This document shows, in pieces, positions 1 to 6,323 of a stretch of DNA of 8,370 nucleotides. The stretch spans positions 1-8,370 of the forward strand of contig JAISDG010000075.1 of NCBI GenBank assembly GCA_031265015.1. Reading direction: 5' to 3'. Position numbers and translations under genes: made by a program. The first letter of the stretch is position 1; the number at the start of each line of letters is the position of its first letter. The notes below the pieces were generated by a model. The model was not told the DNA's origin, ran no database searches, and saw only the letters and a list, made by a program, of their open reading frames with translations. The stretch comes from Spirochaetaceae bacterium (GTDB lineage Bacteria; Spirochaetota; Spirochaetia; Treponematales; Breznakiellaceae).

Positions 1-1128
1 AGCGGCGTTTCCCTGCGGAAAAAGCGCGTTAATCCGGAAAATTCCGGCGCCTTGGGCAGGGCGGAAATCAGCTTTGAAGTTTCCGGTCCCGGCGCCGGAA
101 ACCTGGAAGTCCTTGACGAGGGGGGAACGGTGATCCATACCGCGCCCCTTGGCCCTTTTACCGTCCGCCGGCAGCAGGCCGTCTGGGACGGCCGCGCCGC
201 CGCCGTCCTGGGCGCCGCCGTTTCGGGCGCCGCCGCCGACGGCAGCTACCGGCTCAGGATTAACGCCTGGGCTTTGGAGGACGGCCGGGCGGTGGAAGAG
301 AGCAGGCAGACCGCGGAACTTGCGCTGGAGATAGATTCCTCGGTACGCATCCGGCCCCTGACCCTCTCTTCTTCATCCCCGGGCCTGCTCTTTGCTTCCT
401 CCCCGGAACTGCTCCCGGCCCTTTCCTACCAGATAGAGGGAAACATGCTGGCGGGTAAACCCCCGGCGGAGGAAGCCTGGAACAGCCTCCCTTTTTCCGC
501 CGGTTTCCGGGTATCCGTGCTTGACCGCCTGGAAGCCGCCGCGGTTTTTAGCGCTGTCCCTGAATTTTCGGAAGGGACCGGAATAGGAGCGGGGCTTTCC
601 GTTAAGTGGGCGATCCTTGCCCCTTCCCGGAACCCGGAAACGGAGCGGGATACGGGCGAAGCTTCCCCCGCTTTTTCCGGCCGCCCCGCCGCCGGTTTCG
701 GCGCCGCCGCTGAATTTTCCTACGGCTGGGCCCGGGAGGGCCCCTATACGCCCTTCGGCATGGGAACCGGCGTTACGCTACGTTTCCCCCTTTCCTACCG
801 GGTTCTGGAGCAGCCCCTTTCCGTCGATCTGCTGGGGAGCCCCCTTCTCCTCTGGGCGGGGGAAGAGGGCTACCCCGGCGGTTTTGTCCCCCGCCTGGGC
901 CTGGAGGGCGGGCTGCTTGTGGCGTATAAAAGCCTGGCGGGGGGAGTATCAATCCGCTGGGATTATGCCCCGCCGGGAACGGAACCCTCCGGCCCCGGCC
1001 CCCTTTTTTCGGCCCTGGAATTCAAATTCTTTCCCTCCAGCCTGACGGTTTCCCTGGCCGGAGGTTTCTGGTATTGGAAAGACAGCGCCGGGGCCTTTTT
1101 CGGCGCGGGGATCGGGGTAGTATATTAG
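1..1128 (+). CDS. Probable surface/envelope protein, FlgD-type Ig-like domain plus beta-rich C-terminus (5' partial)
   Basis: The frame is open from base 1, so this is the last 375 residues of a longer protein; the TTG at 52 has no ribosome binding site and need not be a start. Residues about 20-115 resemble a FlgD-type Ig-like fold: an opening strand (AEISFEV), a central WDGR, and a DGSYRLRI strand matching the usual W-G...G-x-Y pattern. The loop between them is enlarged by Ala/Gly-rich sequence. From about residue 140 the protein alternates hydrophobic and polar residues, rich in Gly, Phe, Tyr and Trp, and it ends in a strand finishing GAGIGVVY. A terminal aromatic residue is typical of outer-membrane beta-barrels. 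I infer an exported, possibly outer-membrane protein. No signal peptide is visible because the N-terminus is missing. sdaAB starts 8 bases downstream, so co-transcription is likely. No specific function is recognised. Confidence 0.6.
   Translation, partial: SGVSLRKKRVNPENSGALGRAEISFEVSGPGAGNLEVLDEGGTVIHTAPLGPFTVRRQQAVWDGRAAAVLGAAVSGAAADGSYRLRINAWALEDGRAVEESRQTAELALEIDSSVRIRPLTLSSSSPGLLFASSPELLPALSYQIEGNMLAGKPPAEEAWNSLPFSAGFRVSVLDRLEAAAVFSAVPEFSEGTGIGAGLSVKWAILAPSRNPETERDTGEASPAFSGRPAAGFGAAAEFSYGWAREGPYTPFGMGTGVTLRFPLSYRVLEQPLSVDLLGSPLLLWAGEEGYPGGFVPRLGLEGGLLVAYKSLAGGVSIRWDYAPPGTEPSGPGPLFSALEFKFFPSSLTVSLAGGFWYWKDSAGAFFGAGIGVVY
210..235 (+). repeat. Short GCC-rich direct repeat inside the Ig-like domain
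   Basis: The 11-mer GGGCGCCGCCG occurs at 210-220 and again at 225-235, inside a run of GCC/GCG codons (about 190-240). In the protein it gives a repeated Gly-Ala-Ala motif (GAAVSGAAAD) between the WDGR and GSYRL strands. It looks like small triplet-repeat expansion in a loop rather than a mobile or regulatory element. Confidence 0.45.
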
Positions 1129-1136
1129 GATACGCC

Positions 1137-1829
1137 ATGAACGTGTTTGACATTATCGGACCGGTGATGATCGGCCCTTCAAGCTCCCATACCGCGGGGG
1201 CTGTCCGTATCGCCCGGACCGCGGCCCGGATTCTGGGGGAAGAACCCCGCCGGGCCGAAATAGGGCTTGCCGGTTCCTATGCCCAAACCTTCCGGGGGCA
1301 CGGTACGGACCGGGCGCTGGTCGCCGGCCTTTTGGGCATGCGGAGCGATGACGAACGGATCCGGAACAGCTTTGAAATCGCCCGGGAACGGGGGCTGGAA
1401 TTCGGTTTTACCGAAGTCAGGATCCCCCGTTCCCATCCCAATACCGCCCGGCTTCATTTGTACGGAAACCCGGCGGACACCGGTGCCGGGGAATGTGTGG
1501 TCCAGGGATCCTCCGTGGGCGGGGGCAATATCCTTATTACCAGTGTGAACGGCATGGAAACGTCTTTTTCCGGGGCCAGCGATACCCTGATCATTGCCCA
1601 TAAAGACATGCCGGGGATGATCGCCGAGGTAGCCTCCCTGATGGCCTTCCACAATATCAACATCGGCAACTTTAAGCTGAACCGTCCCCGCCGGGGATTC
1701 CAGGCGGTAATGATCCTGGAAATCGACGGAACGGCGGAGGGGGAACTGGCGGATAAGCTCCGCTCCCTGCCCCATATCAACAGCGTGGTGTTTTTAAAAG
1801 CCCATGCCGAGGGCGAAAAAGATGTTTGA
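1137..1829 (+). CDS. sdaAB: L-serine dehydratase, iron-sulfur-dependent, beta subunit
   Basis: This is the 230-residue beta chain of the two-chain, oxygen-sensitive L-serine dehydratase, which with SdaAA deaminates L-serine to pyruvate and ammonia in the cytoplasm. The start MNVFDIIGPVMIGPSSSHTAG carries the serine-dehydratase hallmark SSSHTAG (residues 15-21). HPNTAR (100-105) is a second conserved segment. Residues about 149-222 form an ACT domain (DTLIIAHKDMPGMIAEVASL, then HNINIGNF), as in the Bacillus subtilis-type beta chain, where such domains often bind an effector or help subunit contacts. I chose the ATG at 1137 because AGGA at 1127-1130 sits 6 bases upstream and the protein then begins as its homologues do; an in-frame upstream ATG at 1074 would lie within the preceding gene. 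The stop overlaps the start of sdaAA by 8 bases, which suggests translational coupling and equal subunit amounts. Confidence 0.95.
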   Translation: MNVFDIIGPVMIGPSSSHTAGAVRIARTAARILGEEPRRAEIGLAGSYAQTFRGHGTDRALVAGLLGMRSDDERIRNSFEIARERGLEFGFTEVRIPRSHPNTARLHLYGNPADTGAGECVVQGSSVGGGNILITSVNGMETSFSGASDTLIIAHKDMPGMIAEVASLMAFHNINIGNFKLNRPRRGFQAVMILEIDGTAEGELADKLRSLPHINSVVFLKAHAEGEKDV

Positions 1830-2736
1830 TTACCGTTCGTTTGCCGCCCTGGCGGCGGCCGCGGAAGAAGGGGGAACGGCGGTATCCGCGGTAGTGCTTG
1901 CCGATCAGGCCCGGCAGATGGAGCGGAGCGAAAAAGAACTCTTTAACGAAATGCGGGCTGCCCTGGAAGTCATGAAGGCCGCCGTGGCCGGGGGATCGGA
2001 TCCCCTGCTCCGTTCCCCCAGCGGTTTAAGCGGGGGCCTTTCGTTCAAAATGAAGGAACGCCTGGGGAAAGAAACCCTGTCGGGCCCTTTTTGTACCGCG
2101 GCCATCGCCCGGGCCCTGGCGGCGGCGGAATACAACGCCGCCATGGGAAGGATTGTGGCCGCCCCCACCGCCGGAGCCTGCGGCATACTCCCCGCGGCGG
2201 TGCTTACCATGCTGGAAGGGGATTTCGTTGCCGGGGATACCGGACAGCGTTCCGGCCCTTTCCGGAGGGTTACCGAAGACGCGGCCGTCATGTCCCTTTT
2301 TACCGCGGGAGCGCTGGGCATGGTAATTGCCGGCGAAGCCTGCATAGCCGGCGCGGAAGGCGGCTGCCAGGCGGAATGTGGCAGCGCTTCCGCCATGGCC
2401 GCCGCGGCCCTGACGGAGCTGGCTGGGGGCAGCCCCGCCGGGGTTTCCCATGCCGCGGCCATCGCCCTGAAAAATCAGCTGGGCCTGGTCTGCGATCCCG
2501 TGGCGGGGCTGGTGGAAGTACCCTGCGTTAAGCGCAACGCCGGGGGAATTATGTGCGCCATAGGAGCGGCGGAGATGGCTCTGGCGGGTATAGAAAGCGT
2601 TATTCCCCTGGACGAAGTGATCGCCGCCATGGGCGAAATAGGAGCGGCCCTGCCGGCGTCGCTCCGGGAGACCGCCCGGGGCGGCCTGGCGGCGACTCCA
2701 TCGGGCCTGGAAATCAGGCGGAAAATTTTCGGCTGA
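1822..2736 (+). CDS. sdaAA: L-serine dehydratase, iron-sulfur-dependent, alpha subunit
   Basis: This 304-residue catalytic alpha chain carries the [4Fe-4S] cluster that binds and activates serine for dehydration. Three cysteines, C182 (GGCQAE), C224 (CDPVAG) and C235 (VEVPC), are spaced 42 and 11 residues apart. That matches the cluster ligands described for the Legionella enzyme (343, 385, 396). TAGACGILPA and SGLSGG are further family motifs. The size is close to the usual ~300 residues for separate alpha chains. The ATG at 1822 is preferred over the in-frame ATG at 1804: GAGGG at 1809-1813 lies 8 bases before it, and MFDYRSF is a typical beginning. It starts inside the last codons of sdaAB. 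A stem-loop terminator follows the stop directly. No inactivating change is seen, so the dehydratase should be functional and would feed pyruvate production from serine. Confidence 0.95.
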   Translation: MFDYRSFAALAAAAEEGGTAVSAVVLADQARQMERSEKELFNEMRAALEVMKAAVAGGSDPLLRSPSGLSGGLSFKMKERLGKETLSGPFCTAAIARALAAAEYNAAMGRIVAAPTAGACGILPAAVLTMLEGDFVAGDTGQRSGPFRRVTEDAAVMSLFTAGALGMVIAGEACIAGAEGGCQAECGSASAMAAAALTELAGGSPAGVSHAAAIALKNQLGLVCDPVAGLVEVPCVKRNAGGIMCAIGAAEMALAGIESVIPLDEVIAAMGEIGAALPASLRETARGGLAATPSGLEIRRKIFG

Positions 2737-2737
2737 C

Positions 2738-2764
2738 CTCCGGCTCCGCTTTCCCGGAGTTTTT
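2738..2764 (+). terminator. Rho-independent terminator of the sda unit
   Basis: CTCCGG at 2738-2743 pairs with CCGGAG at 2754-2759 (6 G+C-rich base pairs, 10-base loop), and TTTTT follows at 2760-2764. It begins two bases after the sdaAA stop, between convergent genes, where a terminator is expected. The stem is short, so strength is uncertain. Confidence 0.6.
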
Positions 2765-2778
2765 GGGAAAGCTCCGGG
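2753..2778. other. Alternative intergenic hairpin, exclusive with the sdaAA terminator
   Basis: CCCGGAG at 2753-2759 can also pair with CTCCGGG at 2772-2778. The stem continues inward with one T-G wobble and three T-A pairs, giving about 11 pairs around a TGGG loop. It uses the same right arm as the terminator and would sequester most of the T-tract. On the - strand it comes two bases after the dacA stop but has no T-tract behind it, so it may cap or protect the dacA 3' end rather than terminate by itself. Confidence 0.5.
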
Positions 2779-2780
2779 CT

Positions 2781-3974
2781 TTACTTCCCGAACAGCCGTT
2801 TAAAGAAGAAGGCGATGCTGTCCAGGAGGACCCGTAAAAAATTACCCCTGGGGGCTTCTTTTTCCAGGACCAGGGGTATACGCCTGAGTTCCCCCATGCT
2901 GTCGCTGATAATGAGCTGTCCCGCTTCGGCCCCTGCCCGTAAGGGGGCCCGCAGGTCCCGGGCTATTTCCGTATCCTGCTGGAGCACTCCGGCCCGGCGG
3001 GCGGAAACGGTAAAGGTAAGGGATTCGCCGGGTTTAAGGGCGGCGTATTTTTCTTTTCCTCCCCATATCCGCGCCTGGGGAACAGCCCGGGCGTTCAAGT
3101 ACAGGGTCTTGAAATTGTCGAAACCCCAGGCGAGCAGGATTTCCCCGTCCCGGTCCCGCTCTTCCACCGTGGCCGCGCCCAGGAGGACGGCAATCAGGCA
3201 GGTTGTTTCCCGGCGGGCGCTTAAGGCGATGTTGTACCCCGCTTCGGTGATGTGCCCGGTTTTAAGGCCGTTGACCCCGGCAATTTTTCCCAGCAGGGTG
3301 TTGTGGTTATACTGAAGGATAGTCCTGGGCTGATCGATGTTGGCCGCGGTGGGATAGGCGAAACTGGGTACCGAATGGAGCAGGCCTATGCTGTCCGGGT
3401 GTTCCAGGAGGTATGTCCGGCAGAACAGGGCAAAGTCTCCGGCGGTGGTAGTGTTCCCGGGCGAGATCCCCGCGGGTTCCGCAAAACGGGTGGAGGCCAG
3501 TTCCAGCCGCCCCGCCTCGGCGTTCATCATGTCTACAAAAGCTTCCATAGTGGGGGCCAGATGCAGGGCCGCAGCCACCGCGGCGTCGTTGCCCGAAGGA
3601 ACCGCCAGTCCCAGAAGCAGTTCCCCCAGGGTAACCCGCTGGCCCCGGCCCAGAAACATCAGGCTTGACCGGGGGGGCTGGTTTTCCGCCCAGCTTTCCG
3701 GGGGCAGGTCTACCAGATCGTCGGCGGAGGCCCGGCCCGCTTTTATTTCCCTCAGGGCCAGATGGATGGTCATCAGTTTGGTCAGCGACGCGGGGGATAT
3801 GACCAGCGAAGGATTACGGCTAAAAAGCAGGGTCCCCGTTTCGGCGTCCAGCAGTACCGCCGAAGGGGTGGTGATGTCCGGAGGAAGGGCCGCGGGGTAC
3901 AGGGGATCGGCGCTTTGGGCGTAAAGCGCCGGGAGAAGGAGTAAAAAAAGAAGGCGGACCGTGATTTTTTTCAT
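2781..3974 (-). CDS. dacA: D-alanyl-D-alanine carboxypeptidase (PBP5/DacA family)
   Basis: This 397-residue serine peptidase (family S11) removes the terminal D-Ala from peptidoglycan pentapeptides in the periplasm, which limits cross-linking. The N-terminus MKKITVRLLFLLLLPALYA is a signal peptide, with likely cleavage after A19 or A22. All three active-site motifs are present: S63-L-T-K66 (acyl-enzyme serine and lysine), S127-G-N129 and K238-T-G240. The residue two after KTG is Ile (KTGHI), where E. coli PBP5 has Thr; Ile at this place is, to my knowledge, also found in other DacA branches. Residues about 285-375 form the beta-rich PBP5 C-terminal domain. The last 20 residues (including FFFKRLFGK) resemble the amphipathic membrane anchor of PBP5. 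The ATG overlaps the asnS stop by one base (TGATG) with no strong ribosome binding site, so translation is probably coupled to asnS. Confidence 0.95.
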   Translation of the reverse strand: MKKITVRLLFLLLLPALYAQSADPLYPAALPPDITTPSAVLLDAETGTLLFSRNPSLVISPASLTKLMTIHLALREIKAGRASADDLVDLPPESWAENQPPRSSLMFLGRGQRVTLGELLLGLAVPSGNDAAVAAALHLAPTMEAFVDMMNAEAGRLELASTRFAEPAGISPGNTTTAGDFALFCRTYLLEHPDSIGLLHSVPSFAYPTAANIDQPRTILQYNHNTLLGKIAGVNGLKTGHITEAGYNIALSARRETTCLIAVLLGAATVEERDRDGEILLAWGFDNFKTLYLNARAVPQARIWGGKEKYAALKPGESLTFTVSARRAGVLQQDTEIARDLRAPLRAGAEAGQLIISDSMGELRRIPLVLEKEAPRGNFLRVLLDSIAFFFKRLFGK

Positions 3975-5386
3975 CAGTACAGCTGTCCCGCCGCTCTGGG
4001 ATAGGGGATCACGTCCCGGATATTGGCCATGCCGGTAACGTACTGGACAAGCCGTTCAAAACCCAGGCCGAACCCCGCGTGGGGAACCGTGCCGTACCGG
4101 CGCAGGTCCAGGTACCAGGAATAGTGATCCGTATCTATGCCCAGTTCCCCCATCCTGCTTTCCAGCGCGGCAAGGTTTTCTTCCCGCTCGGAACCGCCGA
4201 TGATTTCTCCCAGCCGGGGAACCAGCACGTCCATGGCCCGGACGGTTCTGCCGTCGCCGTTCATCTTCATGTAAAACGCCTTGATTTCTTTGGGATAGTC
4301 GGTAACGATCACCGGCCCTTTAATCAGCTTTTCGGTCAGGAACTTTTCATGTTCGCTCTGGAGGTCACAGCCCCAATAGGGCCTGTATTCAAAGCCCCCG
4401 GCCTTTTCCAGTTCCGCCACCGCGCCGGTATAGGTCATATGGGTAAAGGTTGATTCCGCCACGGATTGCAGGGTATCAATAAGGCCCTGCTCGATCCGAT
4501 AATCAAAGAACTCAAGATCCTCCCGGCAGTTTTCCAGGGCCGAAGTCAGGCAGAACTTAAGAAAATCTTCCGCCAGGACCATGTTGTCCGGCAGCCGGAA
4601 AAAGGCCGTCTCCGGCTCTATCATCCAGAATTCCGCCAGGTGCCGGGCGGTATTGGAATTTTCCGCCCGGAAGGCGGGGCCGAAGGTATACACCCGGGAA
4701 AGGGCCGCGGCATAGGTTTCCGCCTCCAGCTGGCCCGATACGGTAAGAAAGGTTTCCCTGCCGAAAAAATCTTTGCCGTAATCCCCTGTACCGGCATGGC
4801 TTCCCCCCTGCCGCGGATCAAGGGTCGTTACCCGGAACAGGGCCCCCGCTCCCTCGGCGTCGTTGCCGGTGATGACAGGGGTATGGAGGTACTGGTAACC
4901 CCGGCTTTGAAAGAACTGGTGGACCGCGAAGGAAAGCCTGCTTCGGACCCGCATCACCGCCCCCAGGGTATTGGTCCGGCCCCGCAGATGGGGCAGTTCC
5001 CGCAGGACTTCCAGGGAATGACGTTTTTTCTGCAGGGGGTAGGGGGCTGTGCCGTCCTTTTCCTCCCCCGGCGCGCCGCCGGCCGGCAGTACTTCCGACG
5101 CGGCAATTTCCACCGCCTGGCCCCGGCCGGGGGAGGGGACGAGTTTTCCGGTAATTTCCGCCGACCCGCCGGTTCCCAGGAGGGCAAGGGTTTCCGTCAG
5201 GTCAGGAAAGGCGGCGGTATCAAAGGTACACTGGATGCCGCTCAGGCAGGAACCGTCGTTCAGTTCCACAAAAACGAGGTTTTTCATATCCCGTTTGGTC
5301 CTGACCCAGCCCCGGACCCGGAGCTCCCGGGAATCGCCGGGCATGGCAAGAATTTCGCGTATCAGCGGAAACATAACCCCTATCAT
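3974..5386 (-). CDS. asnS: Asparaginyl-tRNA synthetase
   Basis: This class II aminoacyl-tRNA synthetase charges tRNA-Asn with asparagine in the cytoplasm; its 470 residues are close to the usual ~465. An N-terminal OB-fold anticodon-binding domain (about residues 20-110, with LRVRGWVRTKRD) leads into the catalytic core. Motif 1 surrounds HTPVITGNDAEGAG (about 168-182). Motif 2 contains FRAEN (239-243) followed by HLAEFWMIEPE. Motif 3 is GFGLGFER (438-445), ending with IRDVIPYPR (456-464). The Asn-type GNDAEGAG segment and SGQLEAETYA separate it from the aspartyl and lysyl enzymes. The start is uncertain: MIGV-MFPLIREIL could begin at 5386 or at the second Met (5374). Neither has a well-spaced ribosome binding site (AAGG only 1 base from the first, AGGGG 2 bases from the second), and a possible -10 box overlaps the first ATG. 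dacA follows with a one-base overlap. Confidence 0.96.
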   Translation of the reverse strand: MIGVMFPLIREILAMPGDSRELRVRGWVRTKRDMKNLVFVELNDGSCLSGIQCTFDTAAFPDLTETLALLGTGGSAEITGKLVPSPGRGQAVEIAASEVLPAGGAPGEEKDGTAPYPLQKKRHSLEVLRELPHLRGRTNTLGAVMRVRSRLSFAVHQFFQSRGYQYLHTPVITGNDAEGAGALFRVTTLDPRQGGSHAGTGDYGKDFFGRETFLTVSGQLEAETYAAALSRVYTFGPAFRAENSNTARHLAEFWMIEPETAFFRLPDNMVLAEDFLKFCLTSALENCREDLEFFDYRIEQGLIDTLQSVAESTFTHMTYTGAVAELEKAGGFEYRPYWGCDLQSEHEKFLTEKLIKGPVIVTDYPKEIKAFYMKMNGDGRTVRAMDVLVPRLGEIIGGSEREENLAALESRMGELGIDTDHYSWYLDLRRYGTVPHAGFGLGFERLVQYVTGMANIRDVIPYPRAAGQLY

Positions 5387-5410
5387 ACCTTATTCATTCC
5401 GCTAAAACAA
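5382..5410 (-). promoter_or_regulatory. Candidate sigma-70 promoter for asnS-dacA
   Basis: On the - strand, TTGTTT (5410-5405) is followed after exactly 17 bases by TATGAT (5387-5382), one mismatch from the TATAAT consensus. The -35 half is weak (3 of 6 against TTGACA). The -10 covers the first asnS ATG, and a start about 7 bases downstream would fall at the second ATG (5374), giving a nearly leaderless message. This is visual matching only. Confidence 0.4.
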
Positions 5411-5417
5411 CCGATAC
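5410..5417 (+). promoter_or_regulatory. Candidate flagellar (sigma-28-like) -10 element for flgF
   Basis: ACCGATAC at 5410-5417 matches 6 of 8 positions of the sigma-28 -10 consensus GCCGATAA, just upstream of the flgF ribosome binding site. A TAAA-type -35 at the expected ~15-base distance (5391-5394) reads TATT, only half matching. Transcription would begin a few bases before the AGGAG. Weak evidence; a promoter is expected here because asnS runs the other way. Confidence 0.3.
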
Positions 5418-5424
5418 TGATTCT

Positions 5425-5429
5425 AGGAG
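5425..5429 (+). promoter_or_regulatory. Ribosome binding site fixing the flgF GTG start
   Basis: AGGAG lies 6 bases before the GTG at 5436. The ATG at 5434, two bases earlier, is in another frame. This site therefore decides for the GTG start, which gives the typical rod-protein N-terminus MVKGIYTAVSGM. Confidence 0.75.
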
Positions 5430-5435
5430 TGTGAT

Positions 5436-6290
5436 GTGGTCAAAGGCATCTATACCGCCGTCAGCGGCATGCGGGCCCAGCAGTGGCGGCTGGATTCGAT
5501 AGCGAACAATCTTTCCAATGTAAATACCGATTCCTACAAACGGGAACAGGCGGTGTTCAAGGCCAACCCCGAAATGCTCCTCCGGCGGACCAATGACGAC
5601 GGGGTGTTTCTTAATCCCTTCGGCTCCCACGATAACGCCCCGATTGTGGGCAAAATGGGTACCGGGGTGGAACTGAACGAGATCTATGTGGATTTTTCCC
5701 AGGGGGCCTTTAAGGAAACGGAAAACGACTACGATCTGGCCCTGGACGGAAAGGGGTTTATCTGCGTGGATACCCCCTACGGTGAACGGTATACCCGGAA
5801 CGGAAGCTTTCAGCGGGGAAAGGAGGGGTACCTGGAAACCAAGGAAGGATACCCCGTTCTGGGGCAGAACGGGCCTATCCGGGTTCAGGCGAATAATTTT
5901 AAGGTGGACAAAGAGGGGAATGTCTGGATCAACGCGGAGTATGCGGACGACCCGAACCTGATGATTTCCCGGGAAGACAACGAGTGGGGGCAGGTTGTGC
6001 TCCTGGATACCCTGAAGCTGGTGGGCTTTGAGCGGGAGCGGTACCTAAAAAAGCAGGGCTCCAGCCTCTACCGGGCGGATGAATTTTCCGGCCCCCCCCT
6101 TATTCTTGAAGCGGAGGAGCGGCCGAAGGTATACCAGGGTTTTAACGAAGCCGCCAATGTAAACCCGGTGACGGAGATGGTCCAGATGATCGAGGTAAAC
6201 CGTTCCTACGAGGCGAACCAGAAGATCATCCAGATGCACGATTCAACCCTGGGAACCCTGATCAACCAGTACTCGCGGTACAGCGGCTAG
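5436..6290 (+). CDS. flgF: Flagellar basal-body (proximal) rod protein FlgF / FlhO-type
   Basis: This 284-residue axial protein forms part of the flagellar rod that links the motor to the hook across the periplasm and peptidoglycan. The N-terminal rod signature runs over residues 4-35 (GIYTAVSGM, then the IANNLSNVNTDSYK helix). The middle D1 domain contains DYDLALDGKGF (98-108) followed by YTRNGSF. The C-terminal coiled-coil segment, about 243-284, carries NPVTEMVQMIEVNRSYEANQ. These paired terminal helices are shared by rod and hook proteins. Its place directly before FlgG, its overall similarity to FlgG and the MVKGIYTA start argue for FlgF (called FlhO in some Gram-positives and in Borrelia); older annotations may call it a second FlgG. 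It uses a GTG start. flgG follows after 33 bases without a terminator, so it is probably the first gene of a rod operon. Confidence 0.9.
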   Translation: MVKGIYTAVSGMRAQQWRLDSIANNLSNVNTDSYKREQAVFKANPEMLLRRTNDDGVFLNPFGSHDNAPIVGKMGTGVELNEIYVDFSQGAFKETENDYDLALDGKGFICVDTPYGERYTRNGSFQRGKEGYLETKEGYPVLGQNGPIRVQANNFKVDKEGNVWINAEYADDPNLMISREDNEWGQVVLLDTLKLVGFERERYLKKQGSSLYRADEFSGPPLILEAEERPKVYQGFNEAANVNPVTEMVQMIEVNRSYEANQKIIQMHDSTLGTLINQYSRYSG

Positions 6291-6309
6291 ATATAACAAG
6301 TATCATTCT

Positions 6310-6317
6310 GAGGTGAT
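6310..6317 (+). promoter_or_regulatory. Strong extended ribosome binding site of flgG
   Basis: GAGGTGAT matches eight consecutive bases of the full complement to the 16S rRNA 3' end, 6 bases before the ATG at 6324. It is the longest such match in the window and fits a rod protein needed in more copies than FlgF. Confidence 0.75.
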
Positions 6318-6323
6318 AAAAGC

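Noticed and set aside
52..54. TTG as the start of the first gene
   Set aside because: The frame is open back to base 1, no ribosome binding site precedes it, and the Ig-like domain begins right there, so the true start is most likely upstream of the window.
1179..1775. Minus-strand open frame opposite sdaAB
   Set aside because: Antisense to a gene with conserved serine dehydratase and ACT motifs; no family features of its own.
1905..2462. Minus-strand open frames opposite sdaAA
   Set aside because: Ala/Pro/Ser-rich translation typical of a shadow frame; the sense frame carries the iron-sulfur cysteines with exact spacing.
4466..5434. Long + strand open frame (322 codons) opposite asnS
   Set aside because: It lies wholly antisense to a clear AsnRS, has no recognisable motif and reflects the G+C-rich codon pattern of the opposite strand.
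5434..5436. ATG as start of flgF
   Set aside because: It is out of frame with the rod protein; the GTG at 5436 is in frame and well spaced from AGGAG.
6301..6318. TATCA/TGATA inverted repeat around the flgG ribosome binding site
   Set aside because: Only 5 A+T-rich pairs with an 8-base loop, too weak to expect a stable structure.
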